From SZUA-35 sp965530755 (lineage in GTDB: Bacteria > Actinomycetota > Acidimicrobiia > Acidimicrobiales > SZUA-35): a DNA stretch of 64,000 nt. The DNA lies in assembly GCA_965530755.1 (NCBI GenBank), contig CBESNA010000013.1, forward strand, positions 25,060 to 89,059, in the 5' to 3' direction. This document shows, piece by piece, positions 59,906-64,000 of this stretch (positions are counted from its first letter, which is position 1; every line of letters begins with the position of its first letter). The notes beneath the pieces are model-generated. The model was not told where the DNA came from. It saw only the letters and a program-made list of their open reading frames with translations, and made no database searches. The position numbers and the translations under genes are program-made.

Positions 59906-59955
59906 GGCACCATTGGCACCAAGGTGTACCACTCGTACTCCCTGACGATCTGTAG

Positions 59956-59961
59956 TACGGT
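59956..59961 (+). promoter_or_regulatory. Leaderless -10 box of the toxin-antitoxin operon
   Basis: TACGGT, then TGTGAC, then ATG 59968. The upstream GTACCAC (59926 region) and GTAGTAC (59953 region) are near-complementary half-sites that could bind the antitoxin. Confidence 0.5.
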
Positions 59962-59967
59962 TGTGAC

Positions 59968-60414
59968 ATGAGCGCTGTTGTCACCTTCGACGATCTCCCC
60001 CAGGCCCCGCCGCTGCTCGACCACGTCGCGATCGAGCAGGCTCGGCTCATTCGTCTCGCCCGGGACCATCTGGCGGCCAATGAAGGCTCGGTCGACTACG
60101 ACGGTCTCGCTCGCGGTCGTGACAGCACGGTGTTGGCTGCCCGGCAGTGGGTCAAGCGCCAGCGGGCCAGGGGTCAGCTGTTCGTCGTCGAGTACGGCGG
60201 ACGCACGCTGATCCCGTCGTTCCAGCTCGACGAGGTGTTCGACGTCGATGACAGGGTGGGTCGTGTTGTCGCCGAGCTCACCGCCGCCGGCTCGAGCGGC
60301 TGGGCGATGTGGCAGTGGTTCACGGCGATCAACCCATGGATCGAGGCTCGGCCGGCCGATCGGATCGACACGCCCGAGATCGAACGGGCGGTGGCCGGAC
60401 TGCTCGACCACTGA
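59968..60414 (+). CDS. Xre/MbcA/ParS-like antitoxin
   Basis: A 148-residue protein with an N-terminal helical part (RLARDHLAANEGSVDYDGLA, AARQWVKRQRARGQLF) and a C-terminal domain resembling the toxin-binding DUF2384 segment (AMWQWFTAINPWIEARPADR). Its stop overlaps the RES-domain start by one base (TGATG). In MbcTA-type modules the antitoxin inhibits the RES NAD+ phosphorylase and represses its own operon. Confidence 0.78.
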   Translation: MSAVVTFDDLPQAPPLLDHVAIEQARLIRLARDHLAANEGSVDYDGLARGRDSTVLAARQWVKRQRARGQLFVVEYGGRTLIPSFQLDEVFDVDDRVGRVVAELTAAGSSGWAMWQWFTAINPWIEARPADRIDTPEIERAVAGLLDH

Positions 60415-61109
60415 TGTCGGCCCCGCCACCATGCGGTCGGGCGGACTGTCCGATCGTCAGCCCGGACGCGATCGACCGGCGGTCGTTGAAGGTGCACACG
60501 CTCGAGGCTGGAGCCGAGCGGTACCGGGCGTCACAGCTGCGCTTCGGGGCGAGCGTGTTCACTCCCCCGGGCAACGGGGACGGCCGCTTCTCCCCTCTCG
60601 ATGGTCGGGGCCACACCTACGTTGCTGCGCAACGGTCGGCCGCGATTCTCGAGTCGGCACTACACGAGGCGACCGGCCCGAATCCCCGGATCTATGTCGT
60701 GACGCTGGCCGGCTTCGGCCTTCACCGCCTTCGTTTCGTGGAGCCGGCTCGGCTGATCGATTTGCGTGATCCTGCGCTGGCCGAGCTCGGGCTGTTGCGG
60801 TCGCAGCTGACCGGGGCCGGACCGCTGCACTACGCCTGCACCCGAGCTGTTGCCCAGCGCATCGTGGGATCGAAGGGGACCGTCGGCCTGGTGTGGACTT
60901 CACGGCAAGGGGCGCTGCACGCCGAACGCAATCCCGACGGCTTGGCGTCCGAGGTGTTGCGCCACGAGAGCCTCGATGTCGCCGTCGTCTACTCGCCAGA
61001 CCACTTCGGGGCGATCGAGGTCGTGGACTCGGATTCCCTGGCGGTCAACGGCGTGCCGACCCGGTTCGTGGTCGAGCTGGCGAACCTGCTTCGCATCGCC
61101 ATTCTCTGA
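60414..61109 (+). CDS. RES-domain toxin (NAD+-degrading)
   Basis: A 231-residue RES domain protein: AERYRASQLRFGASVF with the Arg of the RES triad, GRFSPLDGRGHTYVA, the LESALHEAT Glu and a Ser near VWTSRQG. RES toxins such as MbcT degrade NAD+. Translation coupled to the antitoxin. The convergent stretch beyond its stop carries the truncated esterase, suggesting insertion of this module. Confidence 0.87.
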   Translation: MSAPPPCGRADCPIVSPDAIDRRSLKVHTLEAGAERYRASQLRFGASVFTPPGNGDGRFSPLDGRGHTYVAAQRSAAILESALHEATGPNPRIYVVTLAGFGLHRLRFVEPARLIDLRDPALAELGLLRSQLTGAGPLHYACTRAVAQRIVGSKGTVGLVWTSRQGALHAERNPDGLASEVLRHESLDVAVVYSPDHFGAIEVVDSDSLAVNGVPTRFVVELANLLRIAIL

Positions 61110-61112
61110 AGG

Positions 61113-61385
61113 GCGCCCTACGACCGGCTGGAGCGCGAGGCGAAAGCCCAGGCCTCCTGTTCCTCTCCCGCCGTGCAGGGCGACCATGACAGGTGAAGGA
61201 ACCGTGACCCCGACGGGCACATGCACGATGTAGCTGCGCTCGCGGCCGTCATGGAACAGCGTGAACACTTCGTCACCCAGCTCCAGAACGACGGCCTCGT
61301 CCTCACTAACAGCCCGTGCTTCGTCGCCACCCAGCGCAGAACACGCCGAGGCGAGCAGGAGCACGATCGCGATAGCAGTTCTCAT
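61113..61385 (-). pseudogene. Truncated PHB-depolymerase-type esterase lipoprotein
   Basis: The first 90 codons look like the start of an LpqC/PHB-depolymerase-family lipoprotein: lipobox LASAC, LELGDEVFTLFHDGRERSYI, VMVALHGGRGTGG (first catalytic-fold strand). The frame then continues only as antisense of the RES gene, and the nucleophile, Asp and His regions are missing. The break, near 61113, adjoins the toxin-antitoxin module. It is probably a remnant. Confidence 0.62.
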
Positions 61386-61428
61386 GCTCGTTCTAGCGAG
61401 ATCAGGCCGGCGAACGGTTCGCCGGCGT

Positions 61429-61815
61429 TCAGCAGCCGAGTGCCTTGGCGAGCCCTTCGGAATCAGCCACGCTGACCCAGAGCGTCGAGTGCTTGCTGAA
61501 GCCGATGACCCTCGGGATCTTCTCGACGAACTCGATGCACAGACCCTTGTGGTGGTTGGTGCCGAACGTGAGCCCGTCGTCGGCGAAGCTCAGACGCAAC
61601 CCGACCGCGGTGTACCAGCGGTGCGGCCCGGTGACCGCGGTGTGATCGATGTTGTTGAGCGGCGTGTCGACTTTGACCCACCCAAAGGTGGCGACGAGCC
61701 GGCCGTCCTCGGTGACCGTCACACCGTCGTCTTTTCCGACGCCGAGGGGAAGCAGCAAAGCTTTCCATCGCCCATCGATCTCATAGGGGAAGAACTGATC
61801 GCCTGTCTTTGCCAT
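61429..61815 (-). CDS. Conserved hypothetical protein, 128 aa
   Basis: A 128-residue all-beta-looking protein without signal peptide: FFPYEIDGRWKALLLPLGVG, LVATFGWVKVDTPLNNIDHT, VGLRLSFADDGLTFGTNHHK and KIPRVIGFSKHSTLWVSVAD. No family name recognised. The Gly/Trp pattern and length suggest a genuine conserved gene. No ribosome binding site is obvious. Confidence 0.65.
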   Translation of the reverse strand: MAKTGDQFFPYEIDGRWKALLLPLGVGKDDGVTVTEDGRLVATFGWVKVDTPLNNIDHTAVTGPHRWYTAVGLRLSFADDGLTFGTNHHKGLCIEFVEKIPRVIGFSKHSTLWVSVADSEGLAKALGC

Positions 61816-61865
61816 GGGCCAGAGGATCGCCCGGTCTGACGACGTTTGCACCGCGGGCGAGTGGT

Positions 61866-62332
61866 TCAGGCGTCGAAATTGGCGTTGATTCGACGCTGGA
61901 GGTACTCCTCGGCCGTCAACGAAGCAAAACGTCCGGTGGGGCTCTTGATCAGAACCGGCTTGTTGGCCTGGGCGAAGAAGGCGACGCTGTGGCGCGATCC
62001 CGCCGCTTCCCCCGGCTGGGGACCGCGGACTCGATGCAGAGTCGACTTCAGCTGATCGTCGCTCCAGCGCATGAGCATGTCGCCGATGTTGCAGGTGATT
62101 CGGTCTTCGTCCGGCACGAAGCTGGTCCATCGCCCGCTCTGCGCATCCTGGCCGGGCAGACCTGGAGACCGTCCTGACCCTCCCGCTGGAAGAGCAGAGT
62201 GAGGCAGTCGTAGTCGGTGTGGGCACCGGCCCGCCATTGGCCGGCGGTCATCGCGACGTACCAGGCAGTCCGCTCCATCGCCTTCATGTCGTCGACGAAG
62301 CCGGGAACCTCGTCGGACGGGTTCTGGGGCAT
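61866..62332 (-). pseudogene. Decayed 2-oxoglutarate/Fe(II) (IPNS-like) oxygenase
   Basis: Family sequence is split over two frames. From ATG 62332 one frame gives a short N-terminal piece and RAGAHTDYDCLTLL (first iron His and Asp) up to DGLQVCP; near 62160 the frame shifts and continues with WTSFVPDEDRITCNIGDMLM, STLHRVRGP (second iron His) and SVAFFAQANKP to the end. The roughly 150-residue N-terminal part of an intact enzyme is missing, so this is a fragment with a frameshift and an internal deletion. Confidence 0.8.
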
Positions 62333-62488
62333 GGGGCCTCCGATGGTTTCGGTGTCGAAGCAATGACCCGGCCAACGCCTGCCTGCTTCTGCCCCGTGCG
62401 TGTTGGCCGCAACGCCAGCGGCGAAGCGGCACGACCTGAGGGACGGGCGGCCCGGGCGGCGTTGGGGCGGAACGACTAGACAGGCCCC

Positions 62489-62935
62489 ATGATCGACGTC
62501 AGCCAGACCCTCACGGTCAATTTGCCGCCGGAGCGGGTCTTTGCGTTCTGGGGCGACCACTCGAACAATCCCGAGTGGCAGAAGGGTCAGCGCCGATGCA
62601 CCTGGACGAGCAAGCCACCGATCCGGGTGGGGTCGACCTACGACCAGGAGGCGGCCATGCTGGGCCGACCCATCATCTCGAGCTTCGAGTGCGTGGAGTT
62701 CGAGCCGGGCCGCCGGATTCGCATGAAGACGACCAAGAGCACGATCCCGCTCGACATCACGAGGGAGGTCGCCCCCATTGCGGACGGGCGAACGCTGTTG
62801 ACCGCGACCATCCGGGGCGGGCCAGAAGGGTTTGGACGATTCTTCGAGCCGCTCATGCAACGGATCGTGGCCCGCAGTGTCGGCAAGGACTACAAGCGTT
62901 TGAAAGCGTTGCTCGACTCGAGGGCGACTGCCTAG
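62489..62935 (+). CDS. SRPBCC/polyketide cyclase-like protein
   Basis: A 148-residue START-fold protein: TLTVNLPPERVFAFWGDHSN, IISSFECVEFEPGRRIRMKT and the C-terminal helix FFEPLMQRIVARSVGKDYKR. It binds a hydrophobic ligand in the cytosol; role unknown. TAGACA 6 nt before the ATG resembles a -10 box. Its 3' end overlaps the small ORF on the other strand by 4 bp. Confidence 0.87.
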   Translation: MIDVSQTLTVNLPPERVFAFWGDHSNNPEWQKGQRRCTWTSKPPIRVGSTYDQEAAMLGRPIISSFECVEFEPGRRIRMKTTKSTIPLDITREVAPIADGRTLLTATIRGGPEGFGRFFEPLMQRIVARSVGKDYKRLKALLDSRATA

Positions 62936-63018
62936 TCGAGGGCGGCGATGACGGCTCGGATGAAGGCGACGGTCTCGCCTTCGAGATCGTCTGGCAGATA
63001 GATCGTACGGTTCCCCAT
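62932..63018 (-). other. Possible 28-residue ORF
   Basis: ATG 63018 to TAG 62932 encodes 28 residues beginning MGNRTIYLPDDLEGE, reminiscent of the DNA-binding first strand of ribbon-helix-helix antitoxins but far too short for a complete one. The ATG overlaps the left arm of an inverted repeat. It may be a remnant or a tiny leader. Confidence 0.35.
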
Positions 63019-63047
63019 ACGTAGAGTCCAGATCAGACCCTACGTAT
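63017..63047. promoter_or_regulatory. Inverted repeat, operator or terminator
   Basis: ATACGTAGAGTC (63017-63028) and GACCCTACGTAT (63036-63047) pair over 11 of 12 bases around CAGATCA. It covers the stop of the 87-residue ORF (63033) and the start of the 28-codon ORF. Its dyad shape suits a repressor site more than a terminator. Confidence 0.55.
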
Positions 63048-63296
63048 ATCGAGTAGTTGTTCGACCGCATCGACGACAAGCAAGCCCTCTTCTGCCTGCT
63101 TCCAGAGGTCGGGGATGAGGTTCCTTGCCGAGCAGAAGTCGTCGAAATCCAAGCCGGCGTCTCCTCGAGCAGCCAACGCAGCGGCTGCGGCATCGGGATG
63201 TTGGTATCCCCGGGTGCGCAGACGTTCTGTCAACTGCTCGAAGAGCGCCGAGCGGATCTCGGCCGATGGTGCTTGGTGTGAGGTCATGCCAGCCAT
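63033..63296 (-). CDS. Small protein of unknown function, 87 aa
   Basis: An 87-residue, mainly helical protein (EIRSALFEQLTERLRTRGYQ, DAAAAALAARGDAGLDFDDF, LIPDLWKQAEEGLLVVDAVE). It overlaps the preceding sigma-like gene by 13 bp, so the two form a unit. No domain recognised; it could be a partner or antagonist of the sigma-like protein. Confidence 0.6.
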   Translation of the reverse strand: MAGMTSHQAPSAEIRSALFEQLTERLRTRGYQHPDAAAAALAARGDAGLDFDDFCSARNLIPDLWKQAEEGLLVVDAVEQLLDIRRV

Positions 63297-63934
63297 GCCA
63301 GCTCCTCCAGTGGTGCGTAGTTCGCATCGGTGGAAGCCAGCCGTGCCAGCTTGGCACGAGTTCGCTTGTCAATCTGGCGAACGTTGGCGGGGGCGAGCCC
63401 GAACTCGGACGCCACGGTGTTGGCAGGGCTGGGGTCGCCGTCGGCGTGTTGCATCCGATAGGCGATGTGGACCTGCTGGTCACGGTCGGAGGCCACCTCG
63501 CCGATGGCGTCGGTCAACAGCCGAACGATCGGCCGCTTCTCGGCCAGGTGTTCGAGACCGACGTCGTCTGCACCGATCAGCGGTTCAGCCGGAACGTCCG
63601 AACGGACATTCTCGGCATCGAAGCTGATCGCGCGGTGACCCGCGGTGTCCGACACGATCTGGTTGATCGCCGGGCGAGCCCACACCCACGGGAGGGCGCC
63701 ACCGTCTGCGGCCCACGAGGTGCCGATGAAGAGGAACCCGATGTCGAGCACGAGCCCGGCAAGGAGATCTTCGTCGTTGGCGAGATCGTGGCGACCGATG
63801 GCGAGGAGCCGTCCGCGAGCAACAGAGCGGAGCTCGGCGTTGAACTCGTTGACCAGCACCCAGAGAGCGGCGATGTCGCCGGCGGCCAGGTCAGCCATGA
63901 CGGCCTCCAGCCGTCGTCGTTCCTGCACTTCCAT
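63284..63934 (-). CDS. Sigma factor-like DNA-binding protein
   Basis: A 216-residue protein. Its first 75 residues recall sigma region 2 (ALWVLVNEFNAELRSVARGR, LAGLVLDIGFLFIG) and the C-terminal part ends in a region-4-like HTH (NTVASEFGLAPANVRQIDKR). The middle is longer than in ordinary ECF factors. AGGA precedes ATG 63934. It overlaps the small ORF downstream by 13 bp. Divergent sequence makes family assignment tentative. Confidence 0.55.
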   Translation of the reverse strand: MEVQERRRLEAVMADLAAGDIAALWVLVNEFNAELRSVARGRLLAIGRHDLANDEDLLAGLVLDIGFLFIGTSWAADGGALPWVWARPAINQIVSDTAGHRAISFDAENVRSDVPAEPLIGADDVGLEHLAEKRPIVRLLTDAIGEVASDRDQQVHIAYRMQHADGDPSPANTVASEFGLAPANVRQIDKRTRAKLARLASTDANYAPLEELAWLA

Positions 63935-64000
63935 GATGAGGGGGTCCTTTCGTGGGGGGATGATTCACAGTGACCATTCTCCTCAGGGGGTGTGACAGTC

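Overview
The window is GC-rich, densely coded DNA from an actinobacterium. Lineage markers include a SigK/RskA pair with fasciclin lipoproteins, F420-type oxidoreductases (PPOX and luciferase-like), a TIGR03086/DinB protein, an MprAB-like two-component system, two wax-ester/DGAT acyltransferases, an LprG/P55-type lipoprotein-exporter pair and a class F sortase. Gene content and style fit the class Acidimicrobiia (Ilumatobacter/Microthrix-like) better than Mycobacteriales, but that placement is inference. No rRNA, tRNA, CRISPR array, prophage or insertion sequence was seen.

Layout. 0-5.2 kb: a partial PhzF, an MDR reductase divergent from its TetR repressor with a perfect operator, a 16-bp tandem repeat, then RidA plus a miniature P450 divergent from a selenoprotein-B-type reductase whose reading frame crosses an in-frame UGA (U152) followed by a SECIS-like hairpin. 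5.4-8.5 kb: secreted EEP nuclease/phosphatase, homocysteine methyltransferase, ABM membrane protein. 8.6-12.9 kb: SigK, RskA, membrane molybdopterin oxidoreductase and a two-FAS1 lipoprotein, with SigK-type promoters. 13-20.8 kb: a bidirectional lipid locus, TetR-acyl-CoA ligase-PlsC on one side and HAD/PlsC fusion-WS/DGAT-acyl-CoA ligase on the other. 20.8-29.4 kb: esterase lipoprotein, hydrolase, carbonic anhydrase, SOD-like lipoprotein, WYL regulator with palindromic operator, LprG-like lipoprotein and MFS exporter, sugar kinase. 29.5-34.5 kb: SRPBCC protein, DGPF protein with ECF42 sigma factor, a Tat-secreted pseudogene, sortase and probable substrate. 34.6-41.7 kb: second WS/DGAT, an ECF/anti-sigma pair, an unusual flavoprotein-FNR fusion, TetR. 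41.8-50.1 kb: PHA synthase and depolymerase, SH3 protein, MarR with a 52-residue zinc ribbon, aldehyde dehydrogenase, SulP transporter, epoxide-hydrolase-like protein; two copies of a palindromic element sit between convergent genes here. 50.2-59.9 kb: small coiled-coil/TM proteins, nitroreductase, F420 oxidoreductase, AlkC glycosylase, SMP-30 and fatty acid hydroxylase, MprAB-like system, DoxX-like and DUF4389 proteins. 60-64 kb: accessory stretch with an Xre/RES toxin-antitoxin module, a truncated esterase, a decayed 2-oxoglutarate oxygenase, a sigma-like gene and a palindrome beside a 28-codon ORF.

Together the genes describe an aerobic cell that stores carbon both as neutral lipid (acyl-CoA ligases, PlsC enzymes, two WS/DGATs, LprG/MFS export) and as polyhydroxyalkanoate (PhaC, PhaZ), with several envelope-stress sigma circuits. 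Many genes have a TANNNT box 6-8 nt before the start codon and no ribosome binding site, so leaderless transcription looks common. The best candidate for something unusual is the Sec-encoding reductase divergent from RidA and a P450 that lacks the K-helix ExxR motif.
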